Shown here: piece by piece, positions 1-5,471 of the stretch | How the letters are laid out: each line of letters starts with the position of its first letter | Numbering within the stretch: position 1 is the first letter of the stretch | Source: Sulfurovum sp. UBA1140 | GTDB taxonomy: Bacteria > Campylobacterota > Campylobacteria > Campylobacterales > Sulfurovaceae | DNA: 5,471 nucleotides | Assembly (NCBI GenBank): GCA_002311915.1 | Contig: DCAF01000072.1 | Coordinates: 1-5,471 of the forward strand | Direction: 5' to 3' | The notes under the pieces: generated by a model | The model's input: only the letters and a program-made list of their open reading frames with translations | Told to the model about the DNA's origin: nothing | Database searches by the model: none | Made by a program: the position numbers and the translations under genes

Positions 1-125
1 ACATAACCCATGTACCTTGCACCTATCATTTTTTGGTTATCAGAGACCACTGTACCTGTTACATCAAGAGAAGCAGAGAAAGTTGAGAGAGTAAGTAGCG
101 TTAGAAGTGTTATTGTTTTAATCAT
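1..125 (-). CDS. Exported protein, 5' end only; possible periplasmic adaptor of an efflux system
   Basis: This is the first 41 codons of a leftward gene cut by the window edge. It starts with ATG at 125, preceded by a good Shine-Dalgarno (AAAGGATG, about 4-5 bases upstream). The reading frame is open to the edge. Residues 1-18 form a typical signal peptide (MIKTITLLTLLTLSTFSA), with Ser-Ala before the likely cleavage site. The mature start reads LDVTGTVVSDNQKMIGARYM. The pattern 'SGxVxSDNxKxIxxRxMGYV' is what I recall from the N-termini of HlyD-type/RND periplasmic adaptor subunits in Campylobacterota. On that basis the product may link an inner-membrane pump to an outer-membrane channel. The start and signal peptide are seen directly. 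The family is an inference from about 20 residues, so it should be treated as tentative. Confidence 0.6.
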   Translation of the reverse strand, partial: MIKTITLLTLLTLSTFSASLDVTGTVVSDNQKMIGARYMGY

Positions 126-177
126 TATACATCCTTTTATAATTCATATGAAAGTTTATAAGTAACATAACTGATAG

Positions 178-183
178 ATTATA
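178..183 (-). promoter_or_regulatory. Possible -10 box for the leftward exported-protein gene
   Basis: The leftward strand reads TATAAT here, 52 bases before the ATG at 125, in an AT-rich divergent intergenic region. No -35 box is recognisable, which is usual for sigma-70 promoters in Campylobacterota. Other AT-rich hexamers lie nearby, so the assignment is weak. Confidence 0.3.
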
Positions 184-237
184 ACAAATATTTATATAAA
201 AAACGACAAATCATTTAAAAAATAGATGTTAATTGAG

Positions 238-243
238 TATAAT
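238..243 (+). promoter_or_regulatory. -10 box for the beta-propeller gene
   Basis: A perfect TATAAT lies 25 bases before the start codon at 269, predicting a transcript start near 250 and a leader of about 20 bases. That leader carries the AAGGA Shine-Dalgarno at 257-261. No TTGACA-like -35 box is present; the upstream DNA is A/T-rich with runs of A and T, as is common in this phylum. Confidence 0.55.
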
Positions 244-268
244 AGACAATTAATATAAGGAATAAATC

Positions 269-1462
269 ATGATAAAAACTTGTGGTAAAATACTTTTAGC
301 CTCTGCTCTTCTTGCTCCTTACCTTTTTGCAAATGAAGAAACAAATGTTACTAAAGAACCTAAACCAGCATTTGAGACAGTTTGGCAAAAAATTTATGGT
401 GGAGAAGATGATGATATCGCAAATGGAATTGTTATGCTTGAGAATGGAGACAATGCTATAGTGGGTGAGTGTAAATCCTTTGGGGCTGAGCGTTCAGACA
501 TTTGTGTAACACGAATCACAGCTGATGGTGCTACAAGATGGCGTAAACTTTTAGGTGGAAAGAAAACCGACCGTGGTATGGCGATTTCTCGTGCCAAAGA
601 TGGTAGTTTACTTGTTTTAGGTTCAGGAAAATCATTTAATGACAATGCAGACAGAGACCTTTATGTTGCTAAACTTTCTCTTGATGGTGAAGTTATTTGG
701 GAAAAAAACTTTGGTGGAGATAGAGATGAATATGCTGGAGGTATAGCAGGAACCAATGACGGTGGAGTAATGATTGTAGGTAGTTCGGAATCTTTTTCAA
801 GAAGAGGAGCTAAAGATATTTTTATTGTCCATTTAGACAAAGATGGAGAGTTAATATCTAAACGAACCATTGGAGGTAAACGTAACGATGAAGCCAAAAG
901 TTTAACCCGAACAGCTGATGGTAACTTTATGATGGTAGGTGCTAGAGAAGTAAACCGTGCAGGAGATTCAGACTTCTTTTTAATGAAACTTGACCAAAAT
1001 GGTAAGAAGATATGGGCTAAAACATTGGGTCAGAATGAACATGATACACTCAATGCCGTAGCCCCTACTCTCGATGGAGGCATAGTTGCTACAGGTTCTA
1101 CACGTTCATACTACTCTGACCAAACTGACTTAGCTGTAATGTACTTTAATAAAGATGGGAAATTAATTTGGTTTAAAATTTATGGATTTAAATACTACGA
1201 CGAAGGAAACGCCATCACCATGACAAAAGATGGAAACTACTTGGTAGCAGGTACCACCAACTCCATGGGAAAAGGTGACTTTGACAACTATATTCTTGCT
1301 CTTGATGCAAAAGGAACGCTTATCTGGTCAAAACTCTATGGTGACAAAAACAAAGACATTGCACATGGAATTACACGTACATCAGATGGTGGAGTGGTGG
1401 TGGTAGGAGAGAGTGACAGCTACAAACGCCCAAAAGATTTTTACATGATAAAATTGAAGTGA
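269..1462 (+). CDS. Exported seven-bladed beta-propeller repeat protein
   Basis: This is a 397-residue protein. Residues 1-21 form a signal peptide (basic start, hydrophobic core, cleavage after Leu-Phe-Ala), so it is probably periplasmic or surface-exposed. The remainder is seven copies of a 52-53 residue repeat with the consensus W-x-K-x-(Y/F/L)-G-G-x-x-x-D, then a DGG-hhhhG strand, then S-x-x-x-x-D-hhhh-KLD-x-DG. The anchor Trp is at 39, 91, 144, 249, 301 and 353; blade 4 has Ser197 in its place. Seven such units fit a closed seven-bladed propeller. Blade 1 carries the only two mature cysteines (68 and 79), which could form a disulfide. There are no catalytic motifs, and propellers of this kind usually bind ligands or partner proteins. 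The start is supported by AAGGA seven bases upstream and a TATAAT box. It is transcribed divergently from the exported protein at 1-125. The ligand and specific role are unknown. Confidence 0.85.
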   Translation: MIKTCGKILLASALLAPYLFANEETNVTKEPKPAFETVWQKIYGGEDDDIANGIVMLENGDNAIVGECKSFGAERSDICVTRITADGATRWRKLLGGKKTDRGMAISRAKDGSLLVLGSGKSFNDNADRDLYVAKLSLDGEVIWEKNFGGDRDEYAGGIAGTNDGGVMIVGSSESFSRRGAKDIFIVHLDKDGELISKRTIGGKRNDEAKSLTRTADGNFMMVGAREVNRAGDSDFFLMKLDQNGKKIWAKTLGQNEHDTLNAVAPTLDGGIVATGSTRSYYSDQTDLAVMYFNKDGKLIWFKIYGFKYYDEGNAITMTKDGNYLVAGTTNSMGKGDFDNYILALDAKGTLIWSKLYGDKNKDIAHGITRTSDGGVVVVGESDSYKRPKDFYMIKLK

Positions 1463-1477
1463 TTTTAATTTAAATCA

Positions 1478-1486
1478 TGATATACT
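1478..1486 (+). promoter_or_regulatory. Extended -10 promoter for the 75-residue protein gene
   Basis: TGATATACT is an extended -10 element (TG-n-TATACT) lying between the stop of the propeller gene and the ATG at 1517. It predicts a start near 1493 and a short leader with AAGGAG at 1505-1510. It implies that the small gene can be expressed independently of the propeller gene. Confidence 0.5.
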
Positions 1487-1516
1487 CGACTCGAAATAAA
1501 AAACAAGGAGTCCATA

Positions 1517-1744
1517 ATGAGTGGAACAACAACAGCAATAGATGAAATGACTTTGTCAGGAACTAAAGGAAAAATAACTATTACAACCATAGCAGAACCA
1601 TATGGTGCAAAAAGTGAAAGCGTAGCAAGTATCGGAATTTCTTTAAAATCAGATGCAAGTGAACCTGAGTGGAAAGTACATATTCCGAAAGCAAATATTG
1701 ACCAAGTTGTAGAAGCATTGCAAAAAGCAAAAGCTACAATTTAA
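1517..1744 (+). CDS. Small conserved-looking protein, 75 residues, unknown function
   Basis: This is a complete small gene with a strong AAGGAG Shine-Dalgarno six bases before the ATG, its own extended -10 box and a following intrinsic terminator. All of these argue that it is real. The protein has no signal peptide, no membrane segment and no cysteine, so it is probably cytoplasmic. The predicted layout is short strands around residues 18-26 (GKITITTIA), 36-44 (VASIGISLK) and 51-56 (EWKVHI), followed by one amphipathic helix at 58-72 (KANIDQVVEALQKAK). This strands-then-helix order resembles single-repeat PC4/PUR-like nucleic-acid-binding folds, but I see no diagnostic motif and do not assign a family. 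It is separated by 54 bases from the propeller gene and converges with the 107-residue gene. Confidence 0.8.
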   Translation: MSGTTTAIDEMTLSGTKGKITITTIAEPYGAKSESVASIGISLKSDASEPEWKVHIPKANIDQVVEALQKAKATI

Positions 1745-1761
1745 AATATTTCTAAACTCTT

Positions 1762-1790
1762 AATTGGCTCAAAGTTTGAGCCAATTTTTT
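1762..1790 (+). terminator. Rho-independent terminator after the 75-residue protein gene
   Basis: A perfect 11-bp stem is formed by AATTGGCTCAA (1762-1772) and TTGAGCCAATT (1776-1786), with an AGT loop. A run of six T (1785-1790) follows on the rightward strand. It sits in the 48-base gap between two convergent genes. Read leftward, the same hairpin is followed by AATTAAGAG with no T-run, so it should terminate rightward transcription well and leftward transcription poorly. Confidence 0.85.
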
Positions 1791-1792
1791 AC

Positions 1793-2116
1793 TTAAAAAA
1801 TAGGAGTCCCATCATCTTGATGAGTTTGTGACGTACCACCAACTCCTTCAGCAGCCTCTTGCTCTTCACGCTCTTGTTCATACTTATCCATTGCCATTCG
1901 TACCTCTTGAATCTGCATCTGACTCACCTCATCATGGGAAGACCATGCTACCTCTATCTCTCCACCATACTCAGCACCTATAGCTTCAATTTTAACAGCA
2001 TACTCATTGATATCTAAACAGATTTCCATATGTCCCTCTTCAGTAGTATCATTAAGCTCAATATACCAACGACCCAATGCATTGGTTTTAATGGTAGAAT
2101 TTATAATTACAGACAT
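1793..2116 (-). CDS. Acidic hypothetical protein, 107 residues
   Basis: This is a complete leftward gene with ATG at 2116, AAGGG about nine bases upstream and an extended -10 promoter, so expression is well supported. The protein has no signal peptide or membrane segment and one cysteine (33). Residues 1-60 look like an all-beta module (SVIINSTIK, GRWYIELND, GHMEICLDI, YAVKIEAIG, GEIEVAWSS). Residues 64-90 form a charged helix rich in Glu, Gln and Arg that could be a coiled coil. A flexible Gly/Ser/Thr/Gln segment follows, ending in the tail DDGTPIF. I do not recognise the family. It lies 79 bases downstream of the LicD-family gene with no clear terminator between them, so some read-through from that operon is possible. 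A functional link to it is not shown. Confidence 0.75.
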   Translation of the reverse strand: MSVIINSTIKTNALGRWYIELNDTTEEGHMEICLDINEYAVKIEAIGAEYGGEIEVAWSSHDEVSQMQIQEVRMAMDKYEQEREEQEAAEGVGGTSQTHQDDGTPIF

Positions 2117-2146
2117 CTTTATGTTCCCTTGTTTTTTATTGCTCTC

Positions 2147-2155
2147 ATTATATCA
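2147..2155 (-). promoter_or_regulatory. Extended -10 promoter for the 107-residue protein gene
   Basis: The leftward strand reads TGATATAAT, a perfect TATAAT with the extended TG-n element, about 31 bases before the ATG at 2116. It predicts a leader of roughly 25 bases that includes the AAGGG ribosome binding site. There is no convincing -35 box. This makes the gene independently transcribed even if the upstream LicD operon also reads through. Confidence 0.6.
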
Positions 2156-2195
2156 AATATTTTAATCTTTTCTAATTGATAAACATCAACACTAA

Positions 2196-2972
2196 TTAAT
2201 TTTCTATTCTCATCTCGTGTGCGTGAATGGTACGTTTATCAAGAGGAGGCAACTCCATAAAATTAAAAGAGTAAATGCTACCCAAATAATGCTCAGAATC
2301 ATTTGGTACAGGAAAATCAAACCCTTCAAATTTCATCTTGTTAAGAGGAAATATCTTTTTTTGGTCAAACCAAGCAGCCACATCAGGCATCTCACCACCA
2401 TATATCACTTTACTCTCTTCTTTGTCCCAACCTTCATGCATAGAAGCCAGAGATTCAAGCAGCTTTTCTCTAGCCTCTGGCTTATTATTTCCATTTGGAG
2501 TATGCAAACTCACAGCCGAAATGTCACGAATAAGCTTAAAAATATCGTTATAGTAGTTTTCATAAAATGCTGTATTGGGCAGTGTAAACATAGGGAAAAT
2601 ATCAACAAATACCCCTTGATGATACGCTATTTCTTTATCTTTTTCATGAAATTCAACGATAGAAGCTCTATTTGAACGCAATTTTATATAGTCAAACAAA
2701 AACTTCTCATCTGTTTTTCTAGTCTGAAAAAAGATATTTTCAGAAAGTTCATCTTTAGCAATCTCTTGAAACTTCAAATAATCTTCAACAGGCATAGACA
2801 AATCAATATCATCATCCCAAGGAATAAACCCTTGATGACGAACAGCACCCAAAAGTGTTCCCGAATCTAACCAATACTGTAAATTATGTTTGGCACAAAT
2901 AGCATCAAACTCCACCAACATATCCAACATAATGAGTTGAGCTTCTCGTAATACCTTTGGCTCAATAGCCAT
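2196..2972 (-). CDS. LicD-family phosphotransferase
   Basis: This 258-residue protein has the hallmark LicD nucleotidyltransferase-fold core at residues 33-57. The core comprises a YWLDSGTLLGAVRH segment followed by GFIPWDDDID, whose Asp residues bind the metal. A second family block, GVFVDIFPM (120-128), and a C-terminal YLGSIYSFNF block (229-238) complete it. Length and motif order match full-length LicD proteins. There is no signal peptide or membrane span, so it acts in the cytoplasm. Characterised relatives move a phospho-alcohol (phosphocholine, phosphoethanolamine, or phosphoribitol in fukutin) from its CDP form to a glycan. The substrate here is not readable. Its ATG overlaps the stop of the aminotransferase gene by one base (TAATG) with only a weak purine-rich Shine-Dalgarno, pointing to translational coupling. 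As the last gene of the cassette, it probably transfers the product made by the two upstream enzymes. Confidence 0.88.
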   Translation of the reverse strand: MAIEPKVLREAQLIMLDMLVEFDAICAKHNLQYWLDSGTLLGAVRHQGFIPWDDDIDLSMPVEDYLKFQEIAKDELSENIFFQTRKTDEKFLFDYIKLRSNRASIVEFHEKDKEIAYHQGVFVDIFPMFTLPNTAFYENYYNDIFKLIRDISAVSLHTPNGNNKPEAREKLLESLASMHEGWDKEESKVIYGGEMPDVAAWFDQKKIFPLNKMKFEGFDFPVPNDSEHYLGSIYSFNFMELPPLDKRTIHAHEMRIEN

Positions 2973-4051
2973 TATTTTCTCTCTATTTTATAGTAGTCAT
3001 AGAGTGCATTAATCAACACATCAGTGTAAGCTCTTGTCATATCACCCATGTGTGAGACTCTAAAGATAATATCACGCTCTGCTCCACCATTTGGACAAAC
3101 CATAACTTTGTAACCATCTTCTAAAGCATTAACTATGTCCATTGCAGACTTTCCATCAGTGGGAGTAAGTGTGGTCATGGCATTTGGCATAAACTCTGTA
3201 TAGGCTTTTAGAGGTAAATCTTTAATACTCTCTCTAAAATACTCAGCTATAGCTTTAGCAGATTTAATACTCTGCTCTACTCCACCACGTCTGTTTATTT
3301 GATTTAATCTCGCTTCAAGTTGTAACATAATAGTAACAGCTGGAGTATATGGAGTTTGACCACGCTCACCGTTGCTCAAATAATCTTTAAAATTAAAATA
3401 TAAAGATTGAACATCTTGAACTCTTTCTATAGCAGAAGGAGCTAAAATAACCATCGTAAGTCCTGGAGGTAAAGCCAAACCTTTTTGAGAACTTGCAATA
3501 ACTACATCTATATGACTAGACTGCATATCTACAGGGTCTGTAACCAACATAGAGATAGCATCTACTATATAAAGCAAATTATTCTTCTTAGCATAAGCTC
3601 CCATAGCATCTAAATCATATAGATGTCCCACTGATGTCTCATGAGCATTTACTATAAGTGACGTATACTCTGCTTTAGGAGCTAAAGTTTCTATATCATT
3701 CAGATTTGTATTTTCAACTTTAAAATCGGTATGAGGTATATCATGCAGATCACAAATTTTGACAAAACGACCACCAAAACCACCACCATGAACCACCAAA
3801 GCATTGTCATCTTTAGTTAACAAGTTCATAACTACCGATTCCATACCTGCTGTTCCTGATGCTGTCAAAAAAATAACTTTTGAACCCTCTGGTGCATTAA
3901 CCATTTGTAAAAGTCCTTTTTCACAAGCATAAGTTACATCTGAAAATTCACAGTTTCTAAAATATGGAGTCTGTTTTGCCCCTACCTCTAATATCTCATC
4001 AGACATCTTTACTGGACCTGGGGTAAATATGTAATAATCTTCGTATATCAT
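2972..4051 (-). CDS. Class V PLP-dependent aminotransferase, alanine/serine-glyoxylate type
   Basis: This 359-residue protein is of normal length for fold-type I class V aminotransferases. Visible landmarks are TPGP (10-13) at the N-terminus and ASGT (64-67) contacting the PLP phosphate. HETSVG (137-142) follows, then VDAIS with Asp164 for the pyridine nitrogen. SSQKGLALPPG contains the Schiff-base Lys190, and RVSHMG (331-336) contains the substrate-carboxylate Arg331. The SSQKGL and R-x-SHMG blocks are those of alanine/serine-glyoxylate enzymes rather than of the classic 2-aminoethylphosphonate transaminase PhnW. It should move an amino group from an amino acid to a ketone or aldehyde. Its ATG follows the fusion-gene stop directly (TAAATG), and the AAGGA Shine-Dalgarno lies inside that gene's last codons. 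The gene also overlaps the LicD-family gene by one base. Sitting between a cytidylyltransferase and LicD, it probably aminates the molecule being CDP-activated. A housekeeping glycine/serine role is the alternative. Confidence 0.88.
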   Translation of the reverse strand: MIYEDYYIFTPGPVKMSDEILEVGAKQTPYFRNCEFSDVTYACEKGLLQMVNAPEGSKVIFLTASGTAGMESVVMNLLTKDDNALVVHGGGFGGRFVKICDLHDIPHTDFKVENTNLNDIETLAPKAEYTSLIVNAHETSVGHLYDLDAMGAYAKKNNLLYIVDAISMLVTDPVDMQSSHIDVVIASSQKGLALPPGLTMVILAPSAIERVQDVQSLYFNFKDYLSNGERGQTPYTPAVTIMLQLEARLNQINRRGGVEQSIKSAKAIAEYFRESIKDLPLKAYTEFMPNAMTTLTPTDGKSAMDIVNALEDGYKVMVCPNGGAERDIIFRVSHMGDMTRAYTDVLINALYDYYKIERK

Positions 4052-5407
4052 TTATGATTCCTTTTTATCTTTTCTCTCATTATACTCTAACAATACTCGG
4101 TTAATTCCTATCATATCAAAAGTAGTAAGCATCTTAGACTTTTGCTTACCACGCTGGATTAATGAAGTAAATTCAGCAATCATATAACGCAATCCACAAC
4201 CATCAAACTCATAATTAAATATTTGACTTTTATGTTCATCTTCAAAACGAACATAAAACTTTTTAGTTAGCCACCATGGTGCAGGTATATAAACATAACC
4301 TTTAGTCCCAGAGATAACAGCATCACCTTCAGACTTAATACCTGTGGCTACTCTAGAAACACCTATCGCTCCACCTTTATGCTCACTAATAATAAGATTT
4401 GAAATATCATAACCATTATCTTCTTGGTCAAAAAAAGTTATACTTTTACTTTTTCCTAAAATTTTATTAACTAAAAGTGAAGGATAAGAGGACAAAATAT
4501 TCGTAGCACCTTGTGCCATAAAAGTATCTGAATAGTTCTTATCTCTATAGAGTGATGTTCTTGTTGCTCGTACCTCTTTTACTTCACCTATAATACCATC
4601 TTTAAGCTCTGTAAGAAGTTGATTAAATGCTGGTAAAAAGGCTGTTTTTAATGCAGAGAGTAGTAGTAGTTTCTCTTTTTTAGCTAAAGACAACAACTCC
4701 TTTAACTCATTTTTATTTAAAGCCAATGGGTTTTCACAAAGTACATGTTTTCCAGCTTCAAGTGCTTTCTTGATTAATATATAATGCTCTTTGAGTGAAG
4801 TATCAATATAGACAGCTGAAATGGTAGTATCTAAAAAATCATTATAATTATCATGTCCATACTTTATGTTGGTACTATTTTTAGTAAACTTTTTAATAGC
4901 TAAAAAATCAGGACTATAAATTCGATTAATCTTTACATTGGTAACAAACTCTGATTCATCTATAAACGATTGAGTATCTCGACCCAGCCCTACAATACCT
5001 AGTTTTATGGTATCAAAGTTCTCTTTTCTAAGTTTTGTACTAGAAATCCCCTCTGTTCGTGCCAAATACTCAACATGAGTATATTTATTAAGATAATCAA
5101 ATGCTCCTACCCAGTCATCGCCAATGACAAAGATATCAACATCATACTTAACCATATCTTCTGCTTTTTGAGTTTTACTGGTTTCGACAATAACTTTGTC
5201 AACAAACTCTAAAGCCTCAATAGCTTTAACTCGTTTTTTCGTACTCTCTACAACATTCAACTTTCCTCTTGAACGGTCATAATTTTCATCAGTTACACCC
5301 ACTATAAGATAATCACCCAACTCTTTTGCACGTTCCAAAAGTCGCATATGACCCTTATGCAACATATCGTATGTTCCATATGTAATTATTATTTTTTTAT
5401 TTTTCAC
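4052..5407 (-). CDS. Bifunctional TagD-type cytidylyltransferase fused to a Gfo/Idh/MocA-like oxidoreductase domain
   Basis: This 451-residue two-domain protein is cytoplasmic. Residues 5-130 match glycerol-3-phosphate cytidylyltransferase (TagD, about 129 residues) closely: ITYGTYDMLHKGH with the HxGH motif at 17-20, VIGDDW (95-100) followed by FDYL, and the signature RTEGISST (117-124). This domain should join CTP and an alcohol phosphate to give a CDP-alcohol and pyrophosphate. Residues 135-445 form a Gfo/Idh/MocA-type domain: a Rossmann loop GIVGLG (137-142), then AGKHVLCENPLA at 218-229. The family's EKP lysine is Asn226 here. The usual D-x-G-x-H pair aligns with Ile304 and Tyr308, so dehydrogenase activity is doubtful. 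The start is GTG at 5407: an in-frame TAG lies four codons upstream, and the next Met (15) would remove the first strand. It is the first gene of the cassette, its stop abutting the aminotransferase start. The specific alcohol is unknown. Confidence 0.87.
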   Translation of the reverse strand: MKNKKIIITYGTYDMLHKGHMRLLERAKELGDYLIVGVTDENYDRSRGKLNVVESTKKRVKAIEALEFVDKVIVETSKTQKAEDMVKYDVDIFVIGDDWVGAFDYLNKYTHVEYLARTEGISSTKLRKENFDTIKLGIVGLGRDTQSFIDESEFVTNVKINRIYSPDFLAIKKFTKNSTNIKYGHDNYNDFLDTTISAVYIDTSLKEHYILIKKALEAGKHVLCENPLALNKNELKELLSLAKKEKLLLLSALKTAFLPAFNQLLTELKDGIIGEVKEVRATRTSLYRDKNYSDTFMAQGATNILSSYPSLLVNKILGKSKSITFFDQEDNGYDISNLIISEHKGGAIGVSRVATGIKSEGDAVISGTKGYVYIPAPWWLTKKFYVRFEDEHKSQIFNYEFDGCGLRYMIAEFTSLIQRGKQKSKMLTTFDMIGINRVLLEYNERKDKKES

Positions 5408-5413
5408 TTTTAT

Positions 5414-5418
5414 TCCCT
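5414..5418 (-). promoter_or_regulatory. Ribosome binding site that fixes the GTG start of the fusion gene
   Basis: AGGGA on the leftward strand sits six bases before GTG at 5407. It overlaps the in-frame TAG at 5419-5417, so no longer start is possible, and no ATG is available in frame before residue 15. It is the only ribosome binding site that suits an intact cytidylyltransferase domain. Confidence 0.65.
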
Positions 5419-5454
5419 ATTTTTCTCTATTTAACAATTATTACTAATATTTAT

Positions 5455-5460
5455 ATTATC
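5455..5460 (-). promoter_or_regulatory. Possible -10 box for the three-gene cassette
   Basis: GATAAT on the leftward strand, within the AT-rich stretch TTTTAGATAATATAAAT, would give a leader of about 40 bases before the GTG. Several overlapping AT-rich hexamers compete, and the window ends 11 bases further on. The cassette could therefore also be transcribed from an upstream gene outside the window. Confidence 0.25.
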
Positions 5461-5471
5461 TAAAAGCAATT

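Noticed and set aside
394..897. Open frames on the minus strand inside the beta-propeller gene
   Set aside because: They are antisense shadows of a convincing repeat protein. They are Ser/Pro-rich with low complexity and have no ribosome binding site or recognisable motif.
269..1462. Possible DNA tandem repeats or a repeat array in the propeller gene
   Set aside because: The periodicity is at the protein level only. The repeat units have diverged at the nucleotide level, so this is not a DNA repeat or CRISPR-like array.
2176..2189. Small inverted repeat (TTGAT, AAAC loop, ATCAA) after the LicD-family stop codon
   Set aside because: The stem has only 5 AT-rich base pairs and no T-run follows it on the leftward strand, so I do not call it a terminator.
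2217..2675. Open frames on the plus strand inside the LicD-family gene
   Set aside because: They lie opposite a gene with clear family motifs. Their translations are rich in Ile, Phe, Arg and His without any domain signature, and no promoter or Shine-Dalgarno supports them.
1..5471. tRNA or rRNA genes, CRISPR arrays, insertion sequences or attachment sites
   Set aside because: I looked for tRNA-like cloverleaf ends, regularly spaced repeats, transposase motifs and terminal inverted repeats and saw none.

Overview
The window looks like chromosomal DNA from a member of the Campylobacterota (Sulfurimonas, Sulfurovum or Arcobacter type). The evidence is the low-GC composition, heavy use of AT-rich codons, TATAAT-type -10 boxes without clear -35 boxes, tightly packed genes, and protein style such as short Lys-rich N-termini. 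The genus is inferred, not proven.

Left part (1-1790): a gene cut by the window edge runs leftward from base 125. It encodes an exported protein whose first residues resemble periplasmic adaptors of efflux pumps. A divergent intergenic region of about 140 bases separates it from a rightward gene for an exported seven-bladed beta-propeller of unknown ligand. A 75-residue conserved-looking small protein follows with its own promoter, and a strong intrinsic terminator closes this rightward group.

Middle (1793-2155): a leftward 107-residue acidic protein of unknown function has its own extended -10 promoter. It converges on the 75-residue gene.

Right part (2196-5407): three leftward genes are fused end to end by stop/start contacts (TAAATG, then TAATG) and are almost certainly one translation-coupled operon. 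In order of transcription they encode (1) a TagD-type cytidylyltransferase fused to a Gfo/Idh/MocA-like domain, (2) a class V PLP aminotransferase of the alanine/serine-glyoxylate type, and (3) a LicD-family transferase. Together they suggest a cassette that makes a CDP-activated, probably amino-bearing, small alcohol phosphate. LicD would then transfer the phospho-substituent to a surface glycan or lipid. The identity of the small molecule cannot be read from the sequence. The oxidoreductase-like domain lacks the usual catalytic Lys, Asp and His of its family, so whether it is a working reductase is an open question. This cassette is the most interesting part of the window.
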